Positions 1-9,403 are shown, counted from the stretch's first letter. The stretch: DNA of 64,000 nucleotides from Phycisphaerales bacterium (GCA_028289195.1 JANQQR010000026.1:62001-126000); one strand, 5' to 3'. Made by a program: numbers and translations. The notes: a model not told the origin generated them from the sequence alone.

Positions 1-2513
1 CGCTGGATGTCCGAGGCCTGACCCGGCGCCGCGCTGTCTCGCGATGGACGGTTCCACCACGTCACGCCACGGGCGCCGCGGGTCGTCACCGGGATGGCTC
101 GACCGAACGAACCGTCATCGTCGATGGTCCGCAGGTAGACCTCGCGCCGGCCGGTCTCGTCGCTCGTGTAGGCGAGCATCGTGCCGTCGGGCGAGTAGCC
201 GCTCCACGTCTTGTTGGAGTCGTTGCCGAGAATCAGCCGGGGCGGTGAGGATCCGTCGGTGGGCGCCTCGTAGAGACGGGCCCCCTCCGGGCGCTCCCAC
301 ATCAGGAGCACCCTGTTGCCGGAGGGGTGGAAATCGATCGGCGCGATGAGCCCCTCTTCAACCGGCTCGACGATCAGTCGTGGCTCGAACCGGCCGTCGA
401 ACGACGCGATCTCCACGCCGGTGTCGCCTTCTTCGGCGATCATGTACGCGAACGAATCGTTGTCCGGCCCGAACACCGGGTAGTTCAGGTCGGCGACGCC
501 CACCCCGCGGACGCGTCTCATCCGAGGCTCGTCGAGTTCCGACCCCCAGATTTCGTAGAGCTTCGTGGGGGCGACGACGACGGTCAGGATCCGCGATTGA
601 TCCGGCGAGATCGACACGGTCTGGTCGAACGGCCGGGGCGCTCCGGGCCACACTTCGATCGAACCGTCGGCGCTCTGGAACTCGAGGCGGCGCTGGGCGC
701 CCTGCTCGCCGCCGGGGGAGAAGACGATCGTTCCGTCGGCGCTTATCTCGAACGACGCGTCGTCGAACGGCGCGGGGGTACGCAGACCAGCGACGAGCTG
801 TGCGGCGGAGCCGGCTTCGAGCGATTCGAGGTCGAACGGTGCGCCGTAGAGCACCGAGCCGCGCGTGAACAGGATCGAACCGTCGGGCCCGATCGCAGCG
901 TCGCCGGCGTTCTCGATCACCGGGGTCACCGTGGCGGCGCCGGTATCGAGTACCGCGATGTCGTATTGGAACCCGCGCTCGCTGTATCGGAACAGCCGGC
1001 AGAGCGCCCGCTCGTCGTCGATCCGTCCGAGGATCAGGTCGAGGTCGCCTCCGTAGTCCCCGACATCGAGCGGCACGGGATCGGACATCGACCCGCTCTC
1101 GGCGTCGACGAATCTGACCTGGTTCGCGCGCCCGTCGGCGAACATGAACCGGTCGGGGCCAAGCCATGCGTAGGTGTACCCGGAGATGGCGACCGACTCG
1201 GGGAGGACGGCGATCGGGATCGGCGGCAGGTCGGTGCCTAGGGCGTGCTTGACGAGCTGCATTTGCGCCCCGTCCTGCCCGATCGGGACGATGAACGAGA
1301 CCCAATCGCCGCTCGGGTCGATCGCTGCGCCGCGTGCGCCGCGCGTCCACTCCAGAGGGGTTGATTCGTGCTCGTCGATCCTCCTGAGGAATCCGAGGAG
1401 AGCGCCACCCTCGCGGGGCGCGGCGGCGAACATCACGGTGCGCCCATCGGGGGAGATGGCCGGCGGCCGGACCAGAACATGCTCGGCGGGAGGCGCGACG
1501 GAGAGTCGCATGTGCGTGCCGTTCGTCGCGGGCTTGAACGTCCACGCCAGCGCCAGACCGGCCGCCAACGCGAGCGCGCCGACGATTCCCGTGAGCATCG
1601 GCGATCCAGAGCCTCGCCCCGAGTGCGAGTCTCCGGCCGGCGCGGGCTCCGATGCGGCGGCCTCCAGCTCGATGCGCACGTCCCCGAGGTCCTGGAATCG
1701 CCGCGCTTTGTCTCGCTCCAGGCAGCGCGCCAGCACCCGGCGCACATCGTGCGGGGTTCCGCTCGGCAGCACTCCGAGATCGGGGTCCTTGTGCAGGATC
1801 GCGCCGATCGAGTCCGTCACCGTCTCGCCCACGAACGGGCTCGCCCCTGTGAGCATCTCGTAGAGCACGACCCCGAACGACCAGATGTCGGTCCGCTTGT
1901 CGACGCGCCGCCCGCGGGCCTGCTCGGGAGACATGTATGCCGCGGTCCCGAGGATCACGCCGGGCGATGTCGGTGAGTGGACGGCAGGGGTCGTCAGCGT
2001 TGCGGCTTCGCTGGCGCCCGTGGAACTCTGTCCCTCGTCCTGCCGGGCGAGTCCGAAGTCGAGCACCTTGGCGACGCCGTCGGGCGTGACCTTGATGTTC
2101 GCGGGCTTGAGGTCTCGGTGGATCACCCCGACGGCGTGCGCTGCGGCGACGCCCGCGGCGATCTGGCACGCGAGTTCCACGGCTTCGTCCGGCTCGATCG
2201 GCCCGCGATCCAGCCGGTCGGCGAGCGTCTCGCCTTCGACATACTCGAGCACGAGGAAGCGCTGGCCGTCCTGCTCCTCAACGCCGTGGATGCCCGCGAT
2301 GTTCTGGTGGCTCACCTGCGCGAGCGATCTGGCCTCGCGCTCGAATCGCTCGAGGCGTCCGGGATCGGACGCGAAGTCCGCCGGCAACGCCTTGATGGCG
2401 ACATCACGATCGAGGCGTTCGTCGTGGGCGAGGTACACGACGCCCATCCCGCCGCGGCCGAGTTCTCGCTCGACCGTGCAGGAACCGATCCTGGATCCCT
2501 GTCCGGTGGACAT
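1..2513 (-). CDS. Ser/Thr protein kinase with C-terminal TolB-like propeller (3' end outside window)
   Basis: The frame is open from the ATG at 2513 to the left edge (at least 837 codons), so the C-terminus is missing. A Hanks-type kinase domain occupies about residues 13-275: glycine loop LGRGGMGVVYLA (18-29), ATP-binding Lys41 in AIKAL, catalytic IHRDLKPAN with Asp134, DFG at 152-154, and MSPEQARG in the activation segment. A hydrophobic stretch near 303-322 is a probable single membrane span. The outer part has repeated D/SPDG-type motifs (AISPDGRTV, SISPDQSRI, YSPDGTMLAY) typical of PD40/TolB beta-propellers. The layout, cytoplasmic kinase plus membrane span plus extracytoplasmic propeller, is common in planctomycetes and suggests an envelope sensor; the ligand is unknown. 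The HNH gene ends 31 bases upstream, so the two may be cotranscribed. Confidence 0.93.
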   Translation of the reverse strand, partial: MSTGQGSRIGSCTVERELGRGGMGVVYLAHDERLDRDVAIKALPADFASDPGRLERFEREARSLAQVSHQNIAGIHGVEEQDGQRFLVLEYVEGETLADRLDRGPIEPDEAVELACQIAAGVAAAHAVGVIHRDLKPANIKVTPDGVAKVLDFGLARQDEGQSSTGASEAATLTTPAVHSPTSPGVILGTAAYMSPEQARGRRVDKRTDIWSFGVVLYEMLTGASPFVGETVTDSIGAILHKDPDLGVLPSGTPHDVRRVLARCLERDKARRFQDLGDVRIELEAAASEPAPAGDSHSGRGSGSPMLTGIVGALALAAGLALAWTFKPATNGTHMRLSVAPPAEHVLVRPPAISPDGRTVMFAAAPREGGALLGFLRRIDEHESTPLEWTRGARGAAIDPSGDWVSFIVPIGQDGAQMQLVKHALGTDLPPIPIAVLPESVAISGYTYAWLGPDRFMFADGRANQVRFVDAESGSMSDPVPLDVGDYGGDLDLILGRIDDERALCRLFRYSERGFQYDIAVLDTGAATVTPVIENAGDAAIGPDGSILFTRGSVLYGAPFDLESLEAGSAAQLVAGLRTPAPFDDASFEISADGTIVFSPGGEQGAQRRLEFQSADGSIEVWPGAPRPFDQTVSISPDQSRILTVVVAPTKLYEIWGSELDEPRMRRVRGVGVADLNYPVFGPDNDSFAYMIAEEGDTGVEIASFDGRFEPRLIVEPVEEGLIAPIDFHPSGNRVLLMWERPEGARLYEAPTDGSSPPRLILGNDSNKTWSGYSPDGTMLAYTSDETGRREVYLRTIDDDGSFGRAIPVTTRGARGVTWWNRPSRDSAAPGQASDIQ

Positions 2514-2544
2514 GCGCAGAGTGTAGCGGGGCGGCGATTGGGCC

Positions 2545-3288
2545 TTATCGCAGCTCGACACTCCAGTAGGCAGAGTCGAGGAACGTGCGCCACGTCTCGT
2601 ACTTCTCGTTGTTGAGCCGGAGAGTGATCAGCGGGTTGCGCTTGGGGCGCACCGGTTCGCGGATGAGCTCGATGCGCGCCTGGGCGGGTGTCCTGCCGCC
2701 CTTCTTGGCGTTGCAGCGCACGCACGCGCACACCAAATTCTCCCACGTGTCGCGACCGCCCTGGGCGCGCGGGACGACGTGGTCGATCGAGAGCTCGCTC
2801 GTCGGGAAGCTCTTGCCGCAGTATTGGCACTGATTGCGATCGCGGGCGAAGAGGTTGCGCCGGTTAAGCTTGACCTGCTGCTGGGGGAGGCGGTCGTAGC
2901 CCAGCAGGCGGATGACCTTGGGCACCGCGATCTCCATGCGCACGGTGCGGATCCAGTCGTGACGCTCGGGCTCGAACTCCGCCTGCAGCGCGCTAATCTC
3001 CGCCCAGCTCTCGAAGTCGTAGCTGAGGTACTGGCCGTTGTCGACGTGGATGACCTCCGCCATGTCGCGCGCCAGCATGCAGAACGCGCGCCTCGCGGAG
3101 ACGACCCGCATCGCCATGTAGAGCTTGTTCAGGACCAGGACCTTGGCGTTCAGACCGCCGGCGAGGGCGTATCCGTTTGATCCGGCGGCGAGCGCTTCAG
3201 CACCGGCTACGCCGCCCTCCGAATCGGCGCGGGCGCCACCGCGCTCGCGTCTGGCGTGTCCACCGTTCGTTCTGGGTCTGCCTGCCAT
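2545..3288 (-). CDS. HNH endonuclease family protein
   Basis: 247 residues. The C-terminal half is an HNH nuclease domain: [16 protein letters not shown] with the first zinc-type CxxC at about residue 154, [12 protein letters not shown] with the catalytic His near 171, then [18 protein letters not shown] with the second CxxC. The N-terminal half ([20 protein letters not shown] and what follows) is the conserved lead-in of this widespread stand-alone HNH family, whose cellular role is not established. The start at 3288 is chosen because GGAGGT lies four bases upstream; the frame extends to 3396 but that extension has no ribosome site and little family character. It precedes the kinase gene by 31 bases in the same direction. 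Nuclease fold is confident; target and function are not known. Confidence 0.88.
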   Translation of the reverse strand: MAGRPRTNGGHARRERGGARADSEGGVAGAEALAAGSNGYALAGGLNAKVLVLNKLYMAMRVVSARRAFCMLARDMAEVIHVDNGQYLSYDFESWAEISALQAEFEPERHDWIRTVRMEIAVPKVIRLLGYDRLPQQQVKLNRRNLFARDRNQCQYCGKSFPTSELSIDHVVPRAQGGRDTWENLVCACVRCNAKKGGRTPAQARIELIREPVRPKRNPLITLRLNNEKYETWRTFLDSAYWSVELR

Positions 3289-3441
3289 GCGGACCTCCGT
3301 CGGTGCGATCCCGAACTCCTGGAATCGCCCCAAACGGTATCCAAGCCCCGCGCGAGCGGCAATATCCGCGCACAATCCTTCACAATTACCGAACATTCGG
3401 GCTGGGCGCCCCCGGGGACCGCCTGATCGGACGGTCGCGGC

Positions 3442-5067
3442 TCAGTGCCGGAAGTGACGCGTGCCGGTCGTGAAGCACGAGACGCCCATCCGCTCGCACA
3501 GATCGAACGTCTCGTCGTCCCGCTTGGACCCGCCGGGGTGCACGAGGAGGGTGACGCCGGCCTGGATCAGCAGCTCGGGCCCGTCGGGGAACGGGAAGAA
3601 CGCGTCGCTCGCCGCGATCGCGCGCTTCCCGGGGCTGCGGGCCTTCTGCACCGCGAGCTTGCAGGCCGTCACGCGGTCCATCTGGCCGACGCCCGCGCCG
3701 TGCAGGCGCACGCAGTCAACACCCGGCACCCGCGCCCCGATCCCGATCGCGTTGCTGCTCAGGTGCTTGGAGACGATCCACATCATGGCCGCGTCCCGGA
3801 GACGCGCGTCGTCGACGATCGGGCCGGCGCGGTGCTCCCAGTGCTCGGTCTGCACGGGGGCGAGGTCGGGGGTCTGCACCAGCGCGCCCCCGGCGATCGT
3901 CCGCAGGCGCAACGCGCCTGGATCACCCGGTTGCCCGAACGATCCTGCCTCGAGCAGGCGCACGTTCACGCTCTTGGCGCGGAGCCGCTCCAGCGCGCTC
4001 TCGGTGAACTCGGGGGCGACGATGACCTCAAGGAACACTTCCTTGCTGCAGAGGTGATCGGCAACCCGATCATCGATGGTCCCGCTGCAGCACAGGATCC
4101 CGCCGAACGACGCCATCCTGTCCCCGTCGAGCGCGGCTTCGACCGCGGTGGCCGGATCCGACGCGATCGCCGCCCCGCAGGGGTTGGCGTGCTTGATCAC
4201 CGCGGCGCAGGCCTTGCCCGGTTCGAGGCGTGAAAGATCGTCGACCAGTTCCATGGCGGCCGAGGCGTCGTTGAGGTTGTTGAAGCTCAGCGCCCGGCCG
4301 TGGCGCTGGCTCGCGGTGACCACGCTCGGTCCCCTCGCCGACTCGTTGACGTACACGGCGGCCCGCTGGTGGGGGTTCTCGCCGTATCGCAGGTCGGACT
4401 TCTTCGGGTAGCGCAGCTCCAGCGAATCCGGCATGCGCTCCGGGCCCGCGTCTTCCGGGGTTCCGGCGCCCGAGAGGTAGGCGGCGATCGCCCGGTCATA
4501 CGCGGCGGTGCGCGCGAACGCGGACGCGGCGCACGACGAGCGGAACCCGATGCCGGTCGCGCCGTCGTTCGCCTCGAACTCGCTCAGGAAGGCGCCGTAC
4601 TGCGACGAGTCGGTCAGGACAGTCACGAATTCGTGGTTCTTCGCGGCAGAGCGCACCATCGACGGGCCGCCGATGTCGATCTGCTCGATCGCCTCCTGGC
4701 GTGTCTCGCCCTCGCGACCAACCGTCTCCTCAAACGGGTACAGGTTGATGCAGACGAGATCGATCGGCTCGATGCCGTGCTCTGTCATCGCCGCGCCGTG
4801 CTCGGCGTTGTCTCGGAGGGCCAGGATGCCGCCGTGCACCTTGGGGTGCAGCGTCTTGACGCGTCCGTCCATCATCTCGGGGAACCCGGTGATGCGATCG
4901 ATCGGCACGACCTCGATACCGGCGTCGGCGATGGCTCGGGCTGTCCCGCCGGTGGAGACGATCTCAACGCCCCGTGCCGCGAGCGCGCGGGCGAGGTCGA
5001 CCACGCCGGACTTGTCGGAGACTGAGATGAGCGCTCGTGTGATCGGTCGCGTGCCCGGCGTCGTCAT
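3442..5067 (-). CDS. purH: Bifunctional AICAR transformylase / IMP cyclohydrolase
   Basis: 541 residues, near the usual PurH length. It carries out the last two steps of purine synthesis, formylation of AICAR and ring closure to IMP, in the cytosol. The N-terminal IMP cyclohydrolase/MGS-like domain shows ALISVSDKSGVVDLARAL, VSTGGTARAI and DGRVKTLHPKVHGG. The C-terminal transformylase domain shows LRYGENPHQRAAVY, the catalytic KHANPCGAA and the family ending TGTRHFRH. The ATG at 5067 gives the standard N-terminus; an in-frame extension upstream to 5337 runs into the neighbouring gene and is rejected. The BamB-like lipoprotein gene ends 47 bases upstream, so cotranscription is possible although there is no functional link. 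Confidence 0.97.
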   Translation of the reverse strand: MTTPGTRPITRALISVSDKSGVVDLARALAARGVEIVSTGGTARAIADAGIEVVPIDRITGFPEMMDGRVKTLHPKVHGGILALRDNAEHGAAMTEHGIEPIDLVCINLYPFEETVGREGETRQEAIEQIDIGGPSMVRSAAKNHEFVTVLTDSSQYGAFLSEFEANDGATGIGFRSSCAASAFARTAAYDRAIAAYLSGAGTPEDAGPERMPDSLELRYPKKSDLRYGENPHQRAAVYVNESARGPSVVTASQRHGRALSFNNLNDASAAMELVDDLSRLEPGKACAAVIKHANPCGAAIASDPATAVEAALDGDRMASFGGILCCSGTIDDRVADHLCSKEVFLEVIVAPEFTESALERLRAKSVNVRLLEAGSFGQPGDPGALRLRTIAGGALVQTPDLAPVQTEHWEHRAGPIVDDARLRDAAMMWIVSKHLSSNAIGIGARVPGVDCVRLHGAGVGQMDRVTACKLAVQKARSPGKRAIAASDAFFPFPDGPELLIQAGVTLLVHPGGSKRDDETFDLCERMGVSCFTTGTRHFRH

Positions 5068-5114
5068 TGGGTCGATTCCATCCGTGCCCCGAGCGGGTCT
5101 CGCGAGGTCGTTGC

Positions 5115-6299
5115 TTAGCGGGGGGAGTACTTCTGGATCCGTCCACCGCTCTCGACAAGATACAGATCTCCGTCGACGAAGCGATTCGTCACGGCGAAGT
5201 CCACGTCCGGCAGCGAACGCCGCTCGACCACGCCGCCTCGCCCCGCGTCGACGCTGGTCAGCGAGCCTCCGTCCCACACGATCAGACGCCCGTCCCGCTC
5301 GGCGATCACCTCGCCGCCAAGATCGGGGATCGCCCACTGGCGCTCACCCGTGCCCGCGTCGAGCGACACGAGGCCTTCTCCGGGGATCTCGATCAGGAGG
5401 CGCCCGTCGTGCAGAGCGGGCTGCGCGCGCAGCCGGTGCTCGGTGCGCACCCGCCACCGGACGTCACCACCGAGCGTCGAGAACGCCCAGACCGACTGGT
5501 CGCGACCGGCGATGTAGACGAGGTTCTGGGAAGCAACCGGACGGGAGTCGATGCCGTCGTAGATCGTGGTTCGCATGATCGACGTGCCCGAGCGCGGATC
5601 GACGACGACCACCTCGCCAACATCGCTCACGGCGCCGACCGCATCGCCGACGTTGAACGGCGCCGAGCGGATGGGCCCGCCCAACTGGTAGCCCCAGGCC
5701 TTGAACCCGGAGCCGAGGTTGTGCCCGAGCAGTTCCCCGGTCGTCCCGCCTACGACGAGCATCATCCCGTCGACGACCGGACGCGTATTGGCGAGGGTCG
5801 CCAGATCCTGCCTGTCGGTAAGCACACCGGACTGGTCGTCGAGCAGGTAGGCCTCGGTCTCAGAGACGCTGACGATGTCGCCGGAAGAGGTGCGAGCGGT
5901 GCCGACGAACTTCGCGATGCGCTCGCTGAGCTTCTGGTTCCAGCGGAGGCTGCCCGTGCTGGTCTCAATGACCGAGAGAGAGTTCGCCGATTCGTGGACC
6001 GCGATGATGTCGTCCCACACGTCGACGTACTCGACCTCGCGCCGATTGGGAACAACCGCGAAGCCGGTCCACTCGAGCCGGTAGCCGAGCGCTCGCAGCG
6101 CCTGGTACCGCTCGTCGCCGGCCGGCTCGATCGGTCGGTTCACGCTCTCGTTGGGCGTGTAGGAGGAGGCCGAGCTCGCCTGGGAGTCCTGGGTGGCGGA
6201 CCCGCTCCCGCTGGAGCACGCGCTCAGCGATGCCGCGCAGAGCCCCGCGATCAGGGCGACGGGGCGGGCGAACAACACACGATGGCGAATCTGGGGCAT
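5115..6299 (-). CDS. BamB/PQQ-propeller-like lipoprotein
   Basis: 394 residues. The N-terminus is a lipoprotein signal: charged MPQIRHR, a hydrophobic stretch, then the lipobox LSAC with Cys near residue 28, followed by a Ser/Gly-rich linker. The body has repeated VVDPRSG / SLDAGTGERQWAIP / VIETSTGSLRWN motifs with the W-containing blades of PQQ-like (BamB-type) beta-propellers, about seven blades. In Gram-negative bacteria BamB is an outer-membrane assembly lipoprotein, but many planctomycete propeller lipoproteins are not BamB, and no other Bam gene is nearby. I call the fold, not the role. It lies directly upstream of purH. Confidence 0.85.
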   Translation of the reverse strand: MPQIRHRVLFARPVALIAGLCAASLSACSSGSGSATQDSQASSASSYTPNESVNRPIEPAGDERYQALRALGYRLEWTGFAVVPNRREVEYVDVWDDIIAVHESANSLSVIETSTGSLRWNQKLSERIAKFVGTARTSSGDIVSVSETEAYLLDDQSGVLTDRQDLATLANTRPVVDGMMLVVGGTTGELLGHNLGSGFKAWGYQLGGPIRSAPFNVGDAVGAVSDVGEVVVVDPRSGTSIMRTTIYDGIDSRPVASQNLVYIAGRDQSVWAFSTLGGDVRWRVRTEHRLRAQPALHDGRLLIEIPGEGLVSLDAGTGERQWAIPDLGGEVIAERDGRLIVWDGGSLTSVDAGRGGVVERRSLPDVDFAVTNRFVDGDLYLVESGGRIQKYSPR

Positions 6300-6460
6300 A
6301 TCTCAGGCTCTCTGGGGGCGGCCTCGTCCCGGAATCGGGCCGTGACGGGGCGAAGGAGGGGAGTATCAGGCCCCGTTTGGCAGGGGTCAACCACGCGAGC
6401 CCCCGGGCTCCTCCATACGCCCGGAACGCCCCGGCGGCTCCCTGAGCATGGGAGGGAACC

Positions 6461-6466
6461 TATCCT
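6461..6466 (+). promoter_or_regulatory. Candidate -10 box of ribE (leaderless)
   Basis: TATCCT ends seven bases before the GTG start of the riboflavin synthase gene, which has no ribosome-binding site at the normal distance. The initiating nucleotide would fall at or next to the start codon. No good -35 box is visible. Inference from sequence only. Confidence 0.4.
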
Positions 6467-6473
6467 CGACCCC

Positions 6474-7088
6474 GTGTTCACCGGACTCGTCCAAGCCGTC
6501 GGCAGCGTCGCCTCCCGTGAGGCCACGGAGCGCGGTGCCCGCATCGAGATCGCGTTCGGGGAGTGGGACCACAGCCCCGCTCTTGGGGATTCGATCAGCG
6601 TCAGCGGCTGCTGCCTCACGGTCGCCGCGGCTCCAGGCGAGGGAACCTTTGCGTTCGACATGGTCCCCGAGACTCTGGCCAGAACCACGCTCGGCGCCCT
6701 GGCTGCGGGCTCGCAGGTGAACCTCGAGCACGCCGCCACCCCGTCCACCCTCCTCGGAGGCCACATGGTCCAGGGCCACGTCGACGGGGTCGGCGAGGTC
6801 GTCGAGCTCCAGGCGGACCCGGCGGACTGGCGCGTGGTGTTCCGCTGCCCTCCGGACGTTGGCCGGTTCATGGTGCCCAAGGGCTCGGTGACGGTCGACG
6901 GCGTGTCGCTCACGATCACCGAGGTGGACGGCGGCCGGTTCGGCGTGGCGCTGATCCCGACGACGCTCGAGTGCACGACCCTCGACGCGCTCGGCGTGGG
7001 CTCGCGCGTGAACATCGAGGCCGACATCATGACCAAGACGATCGTGCGCACGCTGGATCACATCCAGCACTCGCGCGCCGGGAGCTAG
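6474..7088 (+). CDS. ribE: Riboflavin synthase, alpha subunit
   Basis: 204 residues, the usual length. It catalyses dismutation of two 6,7-dimethyl-8-ribityllumazine molecules to riboflavin. The protein is two repeated lumazine-binding barrels, each with the typical sequence: MFTGLVQAVGSV at the N-terminus, SVSGCCLTV and GGHMVQGHVDG in repeat 1, and TVDGVSLTITEV in repeat 2. The start is GTG at 6474 because MFTGLV is the family N-terminus; the frame is open far upstream (from 5067) but that part is antisense to the BamB-like gene. It converges with lpxA and the two stop codons overlap in a CTAG tetranucleotide at 7085-7088. No other rib gene is in the window. Confidence 0.96.
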   Translation: MFTGLVQAVGSVASREATERGARIEIAFGEWDHSPALGDSISVSGCCLTVAAAPGEGTFAFDMVPETLARTTLGALAAGSQVNLEHAATPSTLLGGHMVQGHVDGVGEVVELQADPADWRVVFRCPPDVGRFMVPKGSVTVDGVSLTITEVDGGRFGVALIPTTLECTTLDALGVGSRVNIEADIMTKTIVRTLDHIQHSRAGS

Positions 7089-7963
7089 TCCGCCGAAGCC
7101 GAGCGGGACTTGCCGCGTCCGGCCCGCGAGCGCGAGCCGCACAGGCCCTTGTTGCGCGGCGGCTCGTGGGAGATCGCCCGCCGGACCGCGTCGACGAACT
7201 CGCGCGCCGCCCAACCGAGGTCCTGACCTTCGAACTCAGTGCACACCGATTCGAGCGATTCGTTCCCGCGCTCGCGATAGAACCTGCGATACATCGACTT
7301 GACCTGCGCGCGGTCCTCGTCGCTGATCTGCGGGTTCCGCTTGAGCCCGACGGAGTTCAGCCCGGCCACCGTGTTCGCACCGGCGAGTAGCACGAAAGGC
7401 GGCACGTGCATGCTCACCCCCGCCGTCGCCTGGAACATCACCCCGCGTCCCACTTCAACGAACTGGTGGATCGTGGTGAACGCGCTCATCACGCTGTTGT
7501 CGCCCAGGGATGAGTGGCCCGCGAGCGATGCCGAATTGGCCATCGTCACGTTGTCGCCGATCCGGGCGTTGTGCCCGATGTGCGCCTGGTTCATCAGGAA
7601 GCACCCCGAGCCGACGCGGGTGGCCGCCCCGTTCCAGTTGCCGCGCCCGATCGTCACGAACTCCCGGAACACGTTCTCGTCACCGATCTCGAGCTGGCCG
7701 GGCTCCTCTGGCCTGAAGCTGCGGTCCTGCGGGTCGCTCCCGAGGACAGCAAACGGGTGGACCGTGTTCCGCTCGCCCATCGTCGTGTGCGCCACAATGA
7801 CCGCGTGGTGCATCAGCGTCGTCCCCGCGCCGATGCGGCATCCGGGCCCGACGACGGCGTTGGCCCCGATGCGCACATCCGGACCGATGTGCGCGCTCTC
7901 GTCGATGTGGGCGCTCGGATCGACCTGCGCTGAGGCGTCTACGTTTCCGCCGGTCTGGGGCAC
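7085..7963 (-). CDS. lpxA: UDP-N-acetylglucosamine O-acyltransferase (LpxA)
   Basis: 292 residues. First enzyme of lipid A synthesis: transfers a 3-hydroxyacyl chain from ACP to UDP-GlcNAc. The N-terminal two thirds is a left-handed beta-helix of hexapeptide repeats (AQVDPSAHIDESAHIG, VRIGANAVVGPGCRIG). FREFVTIGRG and MNQAHIGHNARIGDN match the LpxA active site, with the catalytic His in IGHN. The C-terminal helical part ends in an unusual Arg/Ser/Gly-rich tail of about 20 residues. The start is GTG at 7963, preceded by GGAGGAG with six bases of spacing. It implies an LPS-type outer membrane. Last gene of a minus-strand run after the SpoIIE-type phosphatase; it may also have its own promoter. 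Confidence 0.93.
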   Translation of the reverse strand: MPQTGGNVDASAQVDPSAHIDESAHIGPDVRIGANAVVGPGCRIGAGTTLMHHAVIVAHTTMGERNTVHPFAVLGSDPQDRSFRPEEPGQLEIGDENVFREFVTIGRGNWNGAATRVGSGCFLMNQAHIGHNARIGDNVTMANSASLAGHSSLGDNSVMSAFTTIHQFVEVGRGVMFQATAGVSMHVPPFVLLAGANTVAGLNSVGLKRNPQISDEDRAQVKSMYRRFYRERGNESLESVCTEFEGQDLGWAAREFVDAVRRAISHEPPRNKGLCGSRSRAGRGKSRSASAD

Positions 7964-7990
7964 GCGCTGCTCCTCCGCTGAAACGGGCGG

Positions 7991-7996
7991 AGTATA
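7991..7996 (-). promoter_or_regulatory. Candidate -10 box of lpxA
   Basis: Read on the minus strand this is TATACT, one mismatch from the consensus, 27 bases upstream of the GTG start and between the phosphatase stop and lpxA. It would allow lpxA to be transcribed apart from the upstream genes. No convincing -35 box. Confidence 0.35.
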
Positions 7997-8016
7997 GCTC
8001 GCGCCGGGGCCGGCTC

Positions 8017-9312
8017 TCAGATCTCGCCGAGGTGGGCGCCGAGCACCGGACGCGTCGCGGAGGCGACCCCCGCCGTCGGCCCGACGAAGAGCGCCGTCAG
8101 GTCGTCGACCTGATGCAGCGAGCCAGAGCCGTTGTCGATCTCGCGCGCGAGTAGTTCGATCGCCGCGTCCATGCCCTCGTCGGACCAGGCCTGGCCCGCA
8201 CTCATGAAGCGCCGGATGTAGTCGCGGTTCGGGACGCGCCGCCCGTAGGCGTCGGCGGTCGGCGACGGGAACGCGGTCTCGAAGCCGTCGGAGTAGAGCA
8301 CGAGCAGCTCGTCGGGATCGAGCGTGAACGACACTTCCTCGAACGTGTCCTCCGGGAAGATCCCCAGCAGGCCGCCTTCCGTGCGCACCGGCTTGGCCTC
8401 GTTGCCCCGCACGCGGAGCGGGTGCGGGTGACCGGCCCCGGCCATGCGCACCTCGAGTGTCTGCCCGTCGATGATGCCGTACACCGCTGTTGCGAATCGG
8501 GGCGTGTCCCCGTGACGCCGGATCAGCTCGCGGTTCATGGTCCGGAGCACCTCGCAGGGCTCGAGCGCGCGCTGCCGGTCGTTCTCGGTGATCCGGGTCG
8601 TCAGGCAGCGGCACAGCACCATCGTCATGAGCGCTGCAGGGACCCCGTGGCCGACAGCGTCGGCGACGAAGAACCCGAGCTTGTGCTCGTCGATCCGCTG
8701 CACGTCGTAGATATCACCGCTGACGTACCCGCACGGGCGGAACAGCACACGCACGTCGACATTGTCGACGGTCGGGATCTCCAGCGGGAGGAACTCCCGC
8801 TGCACGCTGGCGGCGAGCTGGAGCTCCTCGTGGATCTTGTCGATCTCGCCGCGCAGGCCTCCCTGGAAGCGGCGCGCGACGCGGACATCGGATTCGAGTT
8901 GCTGGATCTTGGGCTGGCGTTCGAGCAGTGCGCACAGCATCGACGACACCACGATCGGGTCGGTGTCCGCCGGAACGACGATCACCGTTTCCTCGCTGGC
9001 GTCTTCGAAGCGTGCGGCGTGCTCCTCGCCGACGACGACCGCCGGCAGATGGGCCTGGCTGAGGCGATCGAGCAGCCGGAACAGGCTGGCATCGGAGACC
9101 TCCTTCGACGCGACGATCAGCGCGGCGCCTGCCTCGGGAAGCGTGCTGGCGATGGCGCCTTCCCAGGTGAGCACGAACGCCTCGGCCGGGATGTGGAATC
9201 CGGGCCAGCAGCGCTTGATCGGCTCCCAGTAGCGGTGCCGGGCGCCCTCGTGGTCTTCGGGCGTGATCAGCACGACCGATGTGCTCGAACTGGCTTTGGG
9301 CGTGCCGGCCAA
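8017..9312 (-). CDS. SpoIIE/RsbU-type PP2C phosphatase with N-terminal receiver-like domain
   Basis: About 431 residues. The C-terminal half is a PPM/SpoIIE-type Ser/Thr phosphatase with the metal-binding acidic motifs in order: GYVSGDIYDV, VADAVGHGVPAALM, LLVLYSDGFETA and DDLTALFV. A helical linker (VQREFLPLEIP region preceded by a coiled coil) joins it to about 120 N-terminal residues with the alternating pattern of a CheY-like receiver (SVVLITPEDHEG, ALIVASKEVSDASLF, LPAVVVGEEH). These enzymes normally act on anti-anti-sigma (STAS) proteins in partner-switching cascades, but no STAS or anti-sigma gene is in the window. The start is uncertain: TTG at 9312 follows GAGG seven bases upstream, and no ATG fits between it and the upstream gene. 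Confidence 0.88.
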   Translation of the reverse strand: MAGTPKASSSTSVVLITPEDHEGARHRYWEPIKRCWPGFHIPAEAFVLTWEGAIASTLPEAGAALIVASKEVSDASLFRLLDRLSQAHLPAVVVGEEHAARFEDASEETVIVVPADTDPIVVSSMLCALLERQPKIQQLESDVRVARRFQGGLRGEIDKIHEELQLAASVQREFLPLEIPTVDNVDVRVLFRPCGYVSGDIYDVQRIDEHKLGFFVADAVGHGVPAALMTMVLCRCLTTRITENDRQRALEPCEVLRTMNRELIRRHGDTPRFATAVYGIIDGQTLEVRMAGAGHPHPLRVRGNEAKPVRTEGGLLGIFPEDTFEEVSFTLDPDELLVLYSDGFETAFPSPTADAYGRRVPNRDYIRRFMSAGQAWSDEGMDAAIELLAREIDNGSGSLHQVDDLTALFVGPTAGVASATRPVLGAHLGEI

Positions 9313-9403
9313 GTGGGCGCCTCGATCCTTTCCGTGTGGAGCGTCCGGATAACCCGGAGGGCCTGCATGCCGGCCCGCGCACTCCCGGATTGATCGAATC
9401 GGG

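Noticed and set aside
358-2169. Open frame of 603 codons on the minus strand in another frame of the kinase
   Set aside because: The kinase motifs are all in the frame that starts at 2513; no frameshift is needed.
5067-6473. Long open frame on the plus strand leading into riboflavin synthase
   Set aside because: It is antisense to the BamB-like gene and lacks family sequence before MFTGLV; the real start is GTG 6474.
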